The translations under genes were made by a program, and so were the position numbers. From Phoronis australis (Eukaryota; Phoronida; Phoronidae), in assembly GCA_002633005.1 (NCBI GenBank), contig NMRA01000131.1:111798-173797 (forward strand): a stretch of 62,000 nucleotides of DNA, in the 5' to 3' direction. The number at the start of each line of letters is the position of its first letter. Position 1 is the stretch's first letter. Below, piece by piece: positions 1 through 13,260 of the stretch. The notes under the pieces were generated by a model, which saw only the letters and a list, made by a program, of their open reading frames with translations, did not search any database and was not told the origin of the DNA.

Positions 1-342
1 TTGGCACCAGCCAAGATAAAACTTGCGTAAACTTTCAAATATCTCGGAAACAGATAATCACAGCCATATGTTGTAAATCAGAAAAGTGTACAGGAAACTA
101 TGAACTGTGGAATGCGCATGCTCACATATATAAACAGCATACGGGGCTTTCACAATTTCTGAATGAAAAACACCAGTGTCCTGGGGTGAGTACACTCTCC
201 TTGCGCAGCCTAGCCGTAGCTTATTTTAGGCGATTGAGTACACCCGACGCATTTTAATAGGATAATAGGCTTGTCGGCTGACCTCGCCTAGCGCAGGATA
301 AGGGTTAAAGAGTAAAACATCTGACTGTAGTCAGACACTCAC
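1..342. other. Intron of the KCTD3-like gene, no feature seen
   Basis: This stretch follows the donor of the last visible exon of the minus-strand KCTD3-like gene (donor at 342/343). I see no further exon, repeat or RNA gene in it. The rest of the gene should continue to the left of the window. Confidence 0.5.
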
Positions 343-3300
343 CAAAATCATTGCCCTCAGTGTAGCTAGGTATGGGGTCCATATCCTCCAATGAGATGAT
401 CTTGAAGGATGCAAGAGGCATGGAGCCAGGCTGCGTGGAGATCATGCCTCTGAACCTGGTAACAGTCCAACTACGCACGTGGTTGTACTCAGAGCATACT
501 GAAGAAACACAGAGGAAACTAGTAACGACAGGGCAACACTTTTGTAATGACACTGTTCAGGCGCTCTGAAGAAATACATATTATTAAAACAATACATTAA
601 AATTTATATCCTCAACTCAATTTTTAATATTGGAAAGAAAATTAAAACAAATACTCCAAAGCCGGAGGGTCTTCTAAAAAAGTTTGATCTGAGGTATGTT
701 TTTTGATCCAAAGGATGTTCCCAAAGAGCATATTGTGAAGGAGCATGTATATTAACAACTGAAGGTTTATAAAGTTTACATTATATACATGACTTCCAGA
801 CCAGAAATAGACCCATATCAATGCCCAATATTTTAAATAAACAGCACACTCACTTCACTATCAAAACTGTAAAATCATACTCGGTTCATTACCACAATCA
901 CACGTTTTCAACCAGACTGTCAACATAACAACAGAAGAAGACTGGCCCTTTTTGAAATCCCAATTTTAGTCAAATATAAAAACAGCTCACCAGACACGAG
1001 ATGTCTCTCTGAGAGCACCACCTTGGTGATGGCACTTCTGTGTACTGTGAAGGTTTGGAAGAGCTGAGGTCCCTGTCCAACAGTCTCCGGGTGCTGTACT
1101 ATCACTCTAACAGTTCCTGAACTGGTGCCATAGGCAATCTCAATCCAGTTACCGCTCATACCTGGTCAACGAAGAAGTCACTCAGTCAAGAAGAAATGGA
1201 CTTATTCATTGTAATATAAGAGAATAAAATGAGTGGCACAGAGTTCATGCAAATGTAATACTTATGGGTAAAGTTTAAATGTGTGCTCTCTAACAACACC
1301 AAGACCAGGATGGAAAAAGGAAACCACTTTTTTGTGTCAACTATATCGATTGTCCTTAGTCTTTTGCTTTATTTGTCACCCTGACTTTATCTTGTCTCTA
1401 TTGCTTTAGAACTGTATTGCACTGCATTAAAATTCTAATGGTCAATCAATGTCAAATAAATCAATCAATGTCAAATCCCGTCACCTGTCTCTCACTTGTT
1501 AATGTGCATTCAATTGTTTTGGGTATACAAGCTGAAAACAGGTTGATATGAAGTGCAAAATAAATGCTAATTTGACTTGCTGAACAAGCTTAATTCTACT
1601 AAGTCTAAACTGCATTCAACAACCAGTTCTATGAGAGCATGTCAATTGCAACAATCACAGCAAAAGAATGTGACGCAGTGGGTTCACACTCAGCCTTGAG
1701 CAGACCAAAGATGGGCAAAGACAATTGTCATAGACCTAAATATTGTAAAAGCAAGCAGTTCATGTTTGGTTAACACACTGAAATTAGTATTTAACTTTCA
1801 GCGAATATCAAAAATCAATCTTTTTAACAGTACGTGGCAATAGTCAGATATAAAGTGCTCACATTTTGTGAACCAATTTGATACCACTTATTAGTGGAGA
1901 AAAACTGTTTCTTAAATGCGGGCACATTATACCCGACTATTACTGTACTATGCTACTCAACAGCGACATCACCATTCAATTCATTTTGATGGACTGCAAC
2001 ATGCAGGAACTTCCACAGGAGAATTTTGTCTTTACATAACAGATTATTGCATTTTAAAGATGCGCCTGGGGGTGCACTGCTGCAATGTACTTGCACCTTT
2101 TTATGCACTAATGGTGCAAAGGTGCAGTCCAGGAATATCCCTGGTAACAGCAATTCTTTACTGTTGGTTTAATTTACTCACTATGCATGCTAGGAGTAGT
2201 GTAGACACTGATGGCTGTAACAGCGTCTCCTACTGGGTCCTTGTACAATTCAGTCACCAAGAGGTCATTATCTTTCATTCGCAACGGAAACTTCTCCATG
2301 TCTACAAGACAGAAATCAAAACCATACACTTTCAGACACCACAATAGACAATCTACTTGACATGTTCCGCCGCCCCCTTTAAGTCGTTATCCAAAAACCG
2401 ATGAGCTATTTACTCCACAAGGTAATAAGCTAAACCAGTGATAAGCAGACAGAAGTAAACAGACAAAATGCCACTTCTCCACCATAACAGATCATTCTGT
2501 TAACAACAAAAATGACAGGAAACAACAACTATTAATTATGATGCTAAAACTCTACTTACAAAATATCATAGCCACCTCACTAACTTTCCTGTTAATTCTC
2601 TTTCATTTTCATTCATGAAACAAGGTTATTTTGACGACGGATTCAGTGTCTAGCTAGCCATCACGACAGGAAATTTTTTGTCTTTTTGTCTGAATACACT
2701 TCGAGTTTACTGTTAGTAATAGTTCTACTGGAGTAATATCAAAATTTTTAATTGTACTCATACTGTAAACTTGATGCTGACGTAAGTTATTATGGAGGTA
2801 TGTCTTAAATAAATAATCATTTTGTTTCCATTGAAGCACTGCCATGACTCATTATAATGTTGACAAAAATGTTGACTGAATATCAATTTGACGTTTGATA
2901 TTCAATACAAAATGTGTCCCAAACAGGGCTGCATACTAGTCCTACATTATTAATGATACATATGGACAGTAATCCATATAAATCTGTGGAGCATAAAGCT
3001 ATTACAATACAAACATATTAACCAGATTGACTGCATCCACTATTCTCAATGAATGATATGTAGCACCAACTTCAAGTTCCCTTTCTAGAGACAAAACTGA
3101 CTGGAAAGCTTTCAAACACTAAAACATACCAATATAGTAGATGGATCCATTTTTACAGCCAAGTATAAGGAAGGAGCTGGCTGTACCGTAGCTGGTGATG
3201 GGCAGGACATCCTGCAGCTGCCAGTTATGAGTCCTAGCATGCCACACTCCCACCTTACCAAGATGGCTGACACTCACCAGCTGGCTACCAATGAAGAACA

Positions 3301-6300
3301 GTTTGTCTACGCAGACGGTCATGTCGAACACACCTATGGGAAAATAGCAAGTGATAAACTAGTACCCTGACTTAATGGCCTGCTTATGAATTCAGAGCTT
3401 ATATGTGATAGATGTTTTGTTATATGGGCAGGTGGACTCAATCTTCACCGATAGATGTTATAGTTTTCGAACTTGATTAAATGAGTTTAATGAACACAAA
3501 GTTCAGTTCACTAGTTACAAAAATTGGCACGGATGGTCACTGCATCTACATACACTACAAGATTATCATTTTACTTGCAGCCAAAACATGCAACTCTGTG
3601 TATCACTGTTCAATTCTAACAACTAGTATTAAAACAGACTCTAATTTACCAGCAGTTTCTTCCACCTGTGATATTCACTCACTGTCAAACTTTGCCGAGA
3701 AGACAGAGTTCACAGAACGTAATCTTCAACAGAGGTGAAGGCCTGCTGCTACGAATTTTTGTGTAACAGATCTATGTAACAGTATTCAGCCCCTAAAGTT
3801 GATTCCGCAACAGCGTCGTCAAGGAGGTAATAGTTTATTCTATTTGCTACTCTTAACGATCAACTTAGGGTGAAAATCTTTCAACAAACAAAACAAAGTC
3901 CATCACTTGCTCATCCTTTTCAACAACCAAACAAGCACAAATCAACCCAAAACATCACTGCTGTCACCCACCACCTACCTACATCTTTGAATTGTCCATT
4001 GTCACTCAGTGCCTGGAGCATATCACCCCCACTGACCTAATTCCTTGACCTGTCCATCGTTACTGAAACCCCAGAGCCTGTCACCCAACACTGACCTACT
4101 TCCTTGAACCGTCCATCATCACTCAGCCCCCAGAGCCTGACTGAGCTTCCTGATGCCATGGCAACCATCTTCATTTTGGCATTTAATGCTATCCTTTCTA
4201 CCACACAGTCAAAATATGGACTGGTCCAGACCAGGTGCCAGCCTGTGATCTCTTTCATTCTGTAACAAGAATGAACTGCTTAAACATTGAACATAAAGGG
4301 TACAATAATGATGCCATGGGGTAAGCACTCTAAGGTATCATGCAATGTTTTATGATACGGTATCTGTTCACATTTTTTTCTTCATTGACAAACATATGTT
4401 CAGACTTTAAAGCACCCAAACAGAACCTGGCATTCCATGAAACTCAGACTAGAGCTTGAAGACAAGTGCAACATGTCCAAGTTAAAACTTGAGTTCAGTG
4501 AATTTGCTACATTAGTCAAAATGCACAGTTCAACTCAATTTGAGTGAGAAAGACATCTTGTACCAGAGTTTGTGTTCCAATTCCAAAATAAAGATTCTGT
4601 GTCATGACCTCTAAAATAAATTTCGACTTCAAGCTCCTGGATTTGCATAATTCTGCATTTCTTACCTGTAACAGCATATATAATGTGAGTATCCCACGGC
4701 AACCCAGTTGTGATGACCTTTGATCAACAAAACTTTGGTGAAGTCGGTGTTGACACCTAAAGGCAGAAACAAACAAACAACCACTTGCAGCAACATGAAG
4801 AGGGAGGACTGGAATGTGAGACAGTCAATCAATACATATAAAAACGTGGTTTGGAAATTCTTTGCAGTGAAGGAGAGCATTGCTATAGAAACAATGAAAA
4901 TGATATTCTCCAACTAAAAGAAACTGCATAACCAAATCTTCTTTTAAGGTTAACTGAAACCATTAAAAATATCCAAATTGGACTGACTTTGGAATATTGT
5001 ATCTCAGAAATGGCTTACCAGAATGATGCTAACAAACTATCACATACTGTACCTTATGCATTGTTCTGCAAAAACCTGTTAATAGGAATAATGTTTTTAA
5101 AGTGTTCCACTTTTGCATGAAGGGTGACCAAACTGCAGGACTTTTAGGATTTTTATAAGAACTGAAATATTTCATAAAACAAAAACAAGGTGGTTTAGAG
5201 AACTGCAACAAAATGAGATTTCATGGTGAAAATTTCTATCAAAAGAAAAAAATTATTTTATTAGTCAATAAAAAGTCATGGATTCATGACGAATTAATGG
5301 CAGATTGGTGCATAAAGTCAACCATTAAATTCTACATGCTTTCTACTTTCAGAAAACATATACTTTTACTGAGTGAACTTCTAATAGTTTTGCTTATATT
5401 TGGTTAAGTGCAGACTTACTGATAAGGCTATAATTAAATAACTAAAATAACCTCCACCACTTTATTTTCAAAAATAATGTTAGTATGAATGAAATTCTGT
5501 GCCATAAGGACAGAGAGTGAAATTTGAAAGAGTTAAATGGACTTTAAATAAACATACTGAAAACAGATATGCAGCATTGTAAAAAGCTAATAAATCCACA
5601 TAGCTATAATCTACATTTCATGTAACCTAGCTGGTATGTGTAAGAGAGGACTGAGGCAATGTGATCAACTCACCAGTTTGAGCCTCTTGGCCGAGGATTG
5701 TAGTGAGGTCAGATCGTAGGTGACGCAAGTCAGCCACAGAGCTACTTGACCTCTGAACTATGCTGCTTGACCTTTGCACCTCACTGGTTTCTCCATCATG
5801 CTGACTAGGAAGACGGCAAGCACCACTTGAAAAACTTCTACAGCATGAAAGTCAAATGGTCACAGATCAAATTGTCTGTTGTTGATTTTGTGCAAAGAAT
5901 GGCATGACAATTGACTCATATGAATACCAAACATTGGCTTTCCCCATAGCATACAGTGGGGATTAACTAGGTAATATACAAGATTGTCAATAAAGATCAT
6001 CATGCTGCAAAATACAAAGAAAGCCGCATTACTTGAAATATATAGTGGGTAACATAACATTGACAGATAAAGAAAAAACACAATATGTGTGCATTTGGTT
6101 ATAGGAGCCAAACACAAGGCAGATGTGATAAATTTTCATCAGCACCCCATGCCAGCCTGAGCACTCCCCTAACCCTTCATCAAGAGGCACATGTCAGTCT
6201 GAGCACTTCCCCAACTCTTCATCAGCACCCCATATTAGTTAGAGTATTCCTCTAACCCTTCTTCAGCACCCATGTCAGTCTAACCACTTCCTCAGCCCTT

Positions 6301-9300
6301 TATCAGCACCCCATGCTAGTTAGAGTATACCTCTAACCCTTCATCAGCACCCATGTCAGTCTGAGGACTCCCACTAACCTTCACTATTGTTATTTAAAAG
6401 TATTACACTAACACTGGTACTTCTTTCCTCTGATTTCTAAAACACAGAATTATGACTACAGTTATGTGGTGATGTTGACCGGCTAACCATGTAATATCAG
6501 TTTACAATAAAGCTGCTCAGTCATCAGATCTCATTATAATTTGTGATCTGGCCAATCACACACACACACACTGCAAATACCAAAAGCCCTGATGGTGCAA
6601 AGAAAGTTAGCAATGGCAGTACTGCACACTAAGGCGGGGAAAGAATGGTCAATCTCACAGACCAACAAATCAGAGAAAAAAACAACATTGGTCATAGAGT
6701 AATAAAGCAATCCATTGGGCAAATGAGGTTAATACAATCATGTAGGATCGGTCCAAATTTGCACAGTAATACCTGACTTGAAGCTTTCACCGTTTGGCAT
6801 GAAAATGTTTGGCATCAAGACCCTATTGTACTCTTAGTGCTAGTTTCTCATACACATTTTCTCTGCATATTTCCTAAATACTGTCTTGTGTCTGCATAAT
6901 TCATACAAGCTCACAAACTGCAGCCTGTAATCACAGATATGACATAATGCCCTAGCAAAAGAGCAGTCCCAAGTACTTGTGAATGAATACCTGGTGTGGA
7001 ATTTGTTGGCCCCGTCGATATGTCTCACTTGACTGTTGGGGCTTCCTGGTGAAGCAAAGGCCTCAGATGAGCCGGAGACGTCAGTGATTTGATAGGAGTC
7101 AGGATCAGGAGGAGCTGAAAGTGGTCAAGAATTGGAAAATTACTGCAATGACAATGAACTCACAATATTAGCTGAAAGTAGGTAAAAAATTGGAAATAAC
7201 TGAAATGACATAGCACTCATATTTGCAAAAAGTAGGTCAAGAATTGGAAAATAATGATCGCTTATGATATTAGCTGAAAGTAGGGCAAGAACTAGAAATA
7301 ACCGCATTGACATAGAACTAATGATGTTAGCTGAAAGTAGGTGAAGAATTGGAAAACAATCGTAATGGCATGGCTGTTCACAATATTAGCTGAAACAAGT
7401 GGAACAGAATTATGTTGCTCATGCAAAAAACATCCGATATTTTACTGGTGCCAGAATTGCAGCTTTTGAAAAGAAAATTTGTCTAAATTTGATACAGATA
7501 TTCAACTTCATTAATTTTAGAATGTAATCTCAGACCCTTCAAACTTAGCCAATATCTTTCTTTTGAATGGAGAGATGAAATCAATGTAAGAACTGATAAC
7601 AAAGCATACTTTGGAAGGCTTAAGTCAGAAAATCAACAAGACGTGATAAGGAAATCCTTATGTATTTTCAGAAAAATTCCACAAGTCCTTAAAGTTAAGT
7701 GAGATAATGTTGTGTGCTAAAACATCATATTTACCTGGAGCAGATAGATAACCATGGAAGAAGACATTTCCACACTTGGATTCATCGAGATCTTCACAAA
7801 GCACCAAGCGGCGCACGAGGGGTGTGGCGCCATAATACTCAGCTTCATGTTTTAGAGCTGAGATGTTCACGTCACTGTAAAATAACAAAGAACTTAACAT
7901 CATTAAAACCGCCTAAAACAAGGAATACCAAACAAATTAATTAGAACCAATAGTACAACCTGTATTTTTAGACGTTGTTGATTGATGATGAGTTGTTTAT
8001 ACGATTTCAACATCTTTTAGTTGGCAAATCCACCACGAAAACAAGCTGAATAGAACAAGTCAGTGAGTAAGATGTCCCAAATCTGTAGCTCAATTAAATA
8101 CTGAACAGTGCATGGCTTGCCAAAAGTATTCACTGATAAAATGACCAAAAATTCCCCATCACGATGGCTAGGTGGAAGCCAAATTCATCGTCATAGTCTT
8201 CCATAAAGACTGAGATGAAGGGGAATTAACAAGAATGTACTTAGTAAGGTGGCTAAGCCACGCTGCAATTAGAATTTTCCCCTGAAATAGATATTACCAG
8301 TCATTTTGGTTGTTACCAGAATTAGACATTATGATTAGGAAAACGGTACTTTGTGTGTAGTATATACTACAACCAATTAGAATTTTCCCCTGTAATAGAT
8401 ATTACCAGTCATTTTGGTTGTTACCAGAATTAGACATTATGATTAGGAAAACGGAACTTTGTGTGTAGTATATGCTACAACCAATTAGAATTTTCCCCTG
8501 TAATAGATATTACCAGTCATTTTGGTTGTTACCAGAATTAGACATTATGATTAGGAAAACGGTACTTTGTGTGTAGTATATGCTACAACCAATTAGAATT
8601 TTCCCCTGTAATAGATATTACCAGTCATTTTGGTTGTTACCAGAATTAGACATTATGATGAGGAAAACGGTACTTTGTGTGTAGTATATGCTACAACCAA
8701 TTGGACCACGTGCCCTGGAGTTCCCCATAGCTCAAATAGAATTCCTCGTCATGACAGAAGAATTCACCATCAGAGTGGCAAGAATGAAGAGCCAAGATAA
8801 GTCATGAAGGATCACTGCTTGTTACAAAGACGAAACATGGAAATATTGTCTGACAACTGTTAACGTGTCATGTTACTCCATGATAAAAGCTTCAGAAAAA
8901 ATGTAATATTTATCACTGAGACAATACCTTAAATCAACTTCTTTAGTGCGCAGATAATTAAGAATGACTGCAAACAACTTGGGGTCTCTGTCAATGAATA
9001 TCTGAAACGCCAACACAAATACCAGGTCATAAAAAATACAACTCCACTGCCAACCAAGTATATAAGCTCACATGCATTTTAACATTATTATTATAATACA
9101 ACTGCTTATTAATAAAAAGATTACACACTAACAAATAATACCCTCTGGAAGCAATACTTTAACATTGAGTATTGAAAAATTCTAAGACCGTTCATCACAA
9201 AACACAGTGGATTGAAACAACCCTGCAAGATCTTGGGTCTCATTTCAGATGGAAATTCTAGATCTGCATCACACAAATTCATTGAGCTGGCTACTCGGGT

Positions 9301-11442
9301 CAGTCTAAATTCCTGAGCAAACTCCAAGTCCTAGTTCAGTTATTTCACACCCATGTACACATTAAGCTGGGAATTGCCTAATGAATCAAAAAGTCTATTG
9401 TCACTTTTTGGTGTTTCGAAAGACCACTCTACAAATTCATATTGATGATGATAACATGTCCAGTTTACAGTCTCTAAATCCCTAAGATTGCATAACGGCC
9501 ATCTTTCATTATTAATGATACTTTATGGTGAAGATGAAAGAAGCAAGATTAGCATAAGATAGAAACTTTACAACAACAACTGATGAAGTCAGAAGTTTGG
9601 AAATGCAGAATGTTTAGAAAGTAACTAATGATAAAAAATAGGTCAGCTTTACTTACAGCACCATACTCATCTTTCGACGACAGTATTCTTCCGCTAAGAA
9701 GACTGAAAAAGCATGACAAAAAGACTTGAAATATTAAAAGTTCTAGAACAGAAACACACCAGTTTACTTGGTAGAATGACTCAAATCATTCAGACTTGCC
9801 TGAAATTGCATTTTGACTACAGAGTTCTATTTCATAAGATTCTTATTTAGTAACAAACTTCCAAATTTAAAATCTTTACGATGAATGGCGACGTAGAGTT
9901 TGTTATGGGCTTTACGTAAAGATAATTCTGTTTGAAAATGAGGAGTGGTACTGACCTAGTGAAGAAAGAATCTGGAATCCATGTAAGAGTCTGTCTTGAA
10001 GTAGTGAACCTAAATAAAAAGGATTGCAGACTTGTAGAACAAACACAGAAATGACTGCCATGCAGATTTGGAATCCAGACATCATTAAAAGACTCAAAAA
10101 TCCACTGTATAGTCAAATGTGTTCAAAGTTTTGCCAGACAAAGTGTAACCTAATAAAAATAATTCCGCCCTATCCAGGAAGTACACCATTGCACATGGTG
10201 CAAACTTTCAGAAAATATGAGCATTGACCCAACATATTTGATCAGCACTCTGACAAAAAATTCTTCTGTTCATGAAATGAAATATTTTTGCACAACGAAA
10301 TTTTAACAATTTACAACAAACGTGCCAAGACAATGAAGAATGGAAAAATAAAATTAGGTAAGCCCGCTAACTAGTATGCACTCCTGAAAGGAGTGAGGAT
10401 TGGGTGAAGAGAAACAAAAAGTATTTCGAGGATTGCTGTATAGAGATATATACTGCTTCAGTCTGTAGATGCACTTAGTGTCTGAGCTGATTAAAACTAT
10501 TTGTGTCTCAAGTCTCGGCTCAGGCTGAACATGCATGATAGCGTTAGATTGGTCTGAATGAAAAATGAATGAAATACAATTCGACGTAACATTTATGTCA
10601 ATGATCTTTACACAACTCCTTGAGTTACCAAAACTGGCTACTGTAATTGATGCGTTACAATTACACGACAGCTTAAGTTGGTGATCAATCATATGCACCA
10701 GCTCTGAGAGCCTGGTGAAGTAAAGCGACATCTGCTGGTCAACTTCTGATTACGACAATTCTTCAACAAACTCAGTCAATTCTTCTCTCACAAGGTTATG
10801 TGCAGTTCATTTTACTGCAACTTTAAGTAATTTAATTGTCTGTGAACTGCATTTCTGAGCATTCATCAAAATGTAATCGTCTCCAAATAGATTTTATCAA
10901 AATCAATTCCTTTGTTTTTTGTTACAAAAGCAGGAGATTGACACTTGCACATTGCTTGTGTTTCTTACAAATGGTCAAAACAGACAAGGTAGATCTAGAT
11001 GTTATTATAACTTTTGTGTAGGGCTTTCTACACTTTTGTTTTAAGTTTTATTAGACAATCGCAAAAAGTTTTGTTGGTCAAAAGCAAACCTCCCTTGTTG
11101 GCTTGTTTCGCCAATTAAATTTAAGTGACAATTTAAGTGTAAAATATATCTCTGACGAGACTACCAATTGTTTAATATACCCAGGATGAAATGAGGACAG
11201 AATGTGATGGTGGAGTATTGTAGTCCCAAGCCAACCGAGAGTCCTACTCTTACGGCTACGGCGGGATACCAATGACTACGTTGTACTCGCTAGACTTCTA
11301 TAATAACCATGGCCATCTCATGAACAAAAACAAAGTGAAGTCTGAGCTGAATGAAATGGAAAAGTAGTTAGGTAAAATTGTACCTTTTGCCACCAACGTT
11401 CAAATTAATGATGTCGCCTTTGACAGGGGAACAATTATTCAT
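343..11442 (-). CDS. KCTD3: KCTD3/SHKBP1-like BTB and WD-repeat protein (5' part, 13 exons)
   Basis: Exons, 5' to 3' on the minus strand: 11442-11384, 10009-9956, 9702-9657, 9001-8928, 7874-7735, 7114-6991, 5825-5674, 4756-4666, 4259-4096, 3333-3130, 2301-2182, 1161-991, 498-343. All are flanked by AG/GT and all phases join, giving 518 residues. The start is ATG at 11442, followed by INLNVGGKR, the opening of a BTB/T1 domain, then [26 protein letters not shown] and LNYLRTKE. Next comes [18 protein letters not shown], which is typical of KCTD3/SHKBP1. After a Ser-rich linker come WD-type blades, including [40 protein letters not shown] and [12 protein letters not shown]. Vertebrate KCTD3 acts as an accessory protein of HCN3 channels and SHKBP1 binds SH3KBP1; which role applies here is unknown. 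Vertebrates have two paralogues, so this is probably the single pre-duplication gene. The C-terminal tail is outside the window. Confidence 0.95.
3979..4155 (-). repeat. Three tandem ~58-bp units covering an exon end and its donor
   Basis: Units begin near 3979, 4037 and 4096. The third unit is the real 3' end of KCTD3-like exon 4259-4096; the other two lie in the intron behind its donor. Each repeats the exon end (CTTGAAC/CTTGACC-GTCCATC on the plus strand) and the neighbouring GAC-CTA donor region. It looks like a tandem triplication of the last ~45 coding bases plus the splice donor. Confidence 0.7.
6139..6385. repeat. Minisatellite, ~48-bp units in a two-unit higher order
   Basis: Alternating units built on CATCAGCACCCCAT-TAGTTAGAGTAT and CAGCACCCATGTCAGTCTGAGCAC, each followed by CTCTAACCCTTC or a variant, run through an intron of the KCTD3-like gene. 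About five units are recognisable, with two alternating subtypes. Confidence 0.75.
7108..7400. repeat. Tandem ~57-bp repeat starting at a splice acceptor
   Basis: About five diverged units share GCTGAAAGTAGGTCAAGAAT and TGGAAAATAA-TG. The GCTGAAAG element recurs near 7112, 7171, 7225 (decayed), 7273, 7330 and 7389. The first instance is the true acceptor of KCTD3-like exon 7114-6991 read on the other strand (TTTCAG/CTCC), so the array copies the acceptor and its pyrimidine tract into the upstream intron. Confidence 0.8.
8140..8800. repeat. Dispersed repeat of the GAATTCCCC-GTCATGA type, with internal satellite
   Basis: The flanks of the 108-bp array carry AATTCCCCATCACGATGGCT with GTGGAAGCC on the left and GAATTCCTCGTCATGA on the right. 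The same modules occur at 34560-34800 and 41800-42060. The element lies in an intron of the KCTD3-like gene and shows no coding capacity. Confidence 0.6.
8271..8702. repeat. 108-bp satellite, four near-identical tandem copies
   Basis: Units start at 8271, 8379, 8487 and 8595, exactly 108 bp apart, each beginning AGAATTTTCCCCTG and containing CATTTTGGTTGTTACCAGAA and GGAAAACGG. Only a few substitutions separate the copies, so the expansion is recent. A single diverged unit is present at about 34700. Confidence 0.95.
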
Positions 11443-11729
11443 CTCTATTCCTTGCTCTTTAACAATATGTTACTGAAAAATTTACATTTTTCTACTAAAC
11501 AGCTATTAAACTATTATCGAAAACTTCTGCCACCATCCAACTTCCTGTTCGTTGTGTGCGCCATCTGATGGTCGAACCTCACAACGAACTTCGAATCGAA
11601 CTCTTTCCGGGGGTCAACCAGTTAGGCAACATGCTGCTCCTCCACGGGCTGCGGCCGTCCGTCCACGGATTCAGACAAGTGGATCACATGCCTTAAAAAA
11701 GAAACCACCGTGAAGGTTATCTTCAAAAG
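11443..11729. promoter_or_regulatory. Head-to-head promoter region of the KCTD3-like and ITPK1-like genes
   Basis: The KCTD3-like start codon at 11442 points left and the ITPK1-like gene runs right. A strong donor AAAAG/GTAAGT at 11729/11730 suggests that the non-coding first exon of the ITPK1-like gene ends there. The region is richer in GC and CpG than its surroundings and contains GCGCCATCTGATGG near 11550, close to a CTCF core. No TATA box is obvious. Shared bidirectional use is inferred from the geometry. Confidence 0.5.
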
Positions 11730-11999
11730 GTAAGTTCGTTGTTAGCCGTGGTACAAACTGTATTTTGACGATCGATACGACTAGTCTTGTTGTGATGTGA
11801 ACAATAATCAATATGAATAAGTTAGTTTTGTGAGTTGTGTAGTACGTTTGTGTGCTGCCGTCTGTTTCCATTAGTTGACTGTATGTTATTTGTATGAGTG
11901 TAGTCAGGTAGCCGGGAAATTGACTGTTGTCTCTCTCTGTTAATGGCAGGACGTCTGCGTATTGACAAGACTAGTTTCATTGGCCGCCGCCATTATTGT

Positions 12000-13260
12000 G
12001 ACATGGACCGTAGCGACACCTAGCGGGTGTGTGCTCCGACGAAATGCGCTCTAGACTACCATGCCCATGACAGGGATATTGCTGGACTGCGCCTTTGCGC
12101 CATTAGGGCATAAAAAATAAAAAAGGTGTACCGGTAAATTTATATACGGGTGTTCCTTTCACGGACAGGTCAGCATGAGCGAATATTCGGACGGATTCAA
12201 CTACCAGATGTGCCACTTAAAGGCAATTTTAGTTTTTTAAGTTTTCTGCTGTATCTTCTGTGTTCCTTAAAGGATTTTTCATGAAATTTGGCAAATAGGC
12301 ATTTACAACGCCACCGTTCTGTTTTTGAACGAATTCAGGCATTTTTACTGTCTGCCTTTCTATAGGCCAATCAACTGTCGGTATGATTATGAAAATTGAC
12401 ATGTATGTTCCTACGGGGAAGAAGTCAACTGATGATGATTTTCAGACGCTCCGACTACAGTGGCTCCTCCTAGTGGCTATTTATATTTTTGCCTCCATGG
12501 CTTTGTCTCCTAAACCCTTTGCAGGATCTTTGTTAAATTTGGCAAGTGTTATATGAAACTGACAACATGTGACTATGACTTTTGGACAGGTCCAACTACT
12601 GCTGTGCCCTCAATTTTATTTTTTCCAAGCTTCCTTCCCTTGTATCTTTGGAGTTACCGAACATACTTTTATGAAATTTGTTGGCAAATAGATTTGTATA
12701 AAAGATGACTTCTCTTTGTTTTCAGGTGGATTTGTACGCCTCCTAGTGGCCGTTTTTATTATATTTTGATCTATTTTTGGCATCCATCTCTCTATCAGCC
12801 AAGCTACTCTAAGACTCATTATGAAAATTGGTAATATGCGTTCTTACTGGGAAGGGCATGGTTGATGATTTTTGGACAGTTTGACTACTGCGGTGCTCCC
12901 TAGTGTCAGTTTGCTTTTTTTGCATCCGCAGCTGACAGTTTCTTTCTGCTAGATCTTAGGGAAATTTGGGAAGCGTACCTCTATGAACTTGACAACGGAA
13001 GACGACGTTTGGATGTATCTGACTACATTTAGTGTGTCCCCAGTGTCGGTTTTATTTTTTAAGGTCTTGGCAGGTAAGTTCCTATTCAGGAGAGCATTGG
13101 CGACTTGCTTGGGCGCATATCAACACTAGAAGAGTGTTGCTCTTGTCATGGAATTTGGAAAATAAGATTTGACCACGACACCTTTCCATTTTTGGATGGG
13201 TTCAATGTATTCTGTGCCATCTAATGGCCATTTTTTATGATACAAGTTAACACCCTAAAG
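12000..13260. repeat. Degenerate array with CCTAGTGGC modules (array A)
   Basis: This lies in the first intron of the ITPK1-like gene. Modules alternate a GATTTTCATGAAATTTGGCA-type stretch, a GACTACTG-type stretch and CTCCTAGTGGC (12470, 12748, then decayed copies near 12900, 13035 and 13215). The array is related to those at 18050, 31780 and 51900. I see no coding potential. Confidence 0.75.

Noticed and set aside
1916-2347. 143-codon plus-strand frame
   Set aside because: It overlaps a true exon of the KCTD3-like gene on the other strand (2182-2301) and has no family resemblance.
10354-10731. 125-codon minus-strand frame in the first KCTD3 intron
   Set aside because: No homology recognised, no good splice sites in phase with the neighbouring exons, and the exon chain is complete without it.
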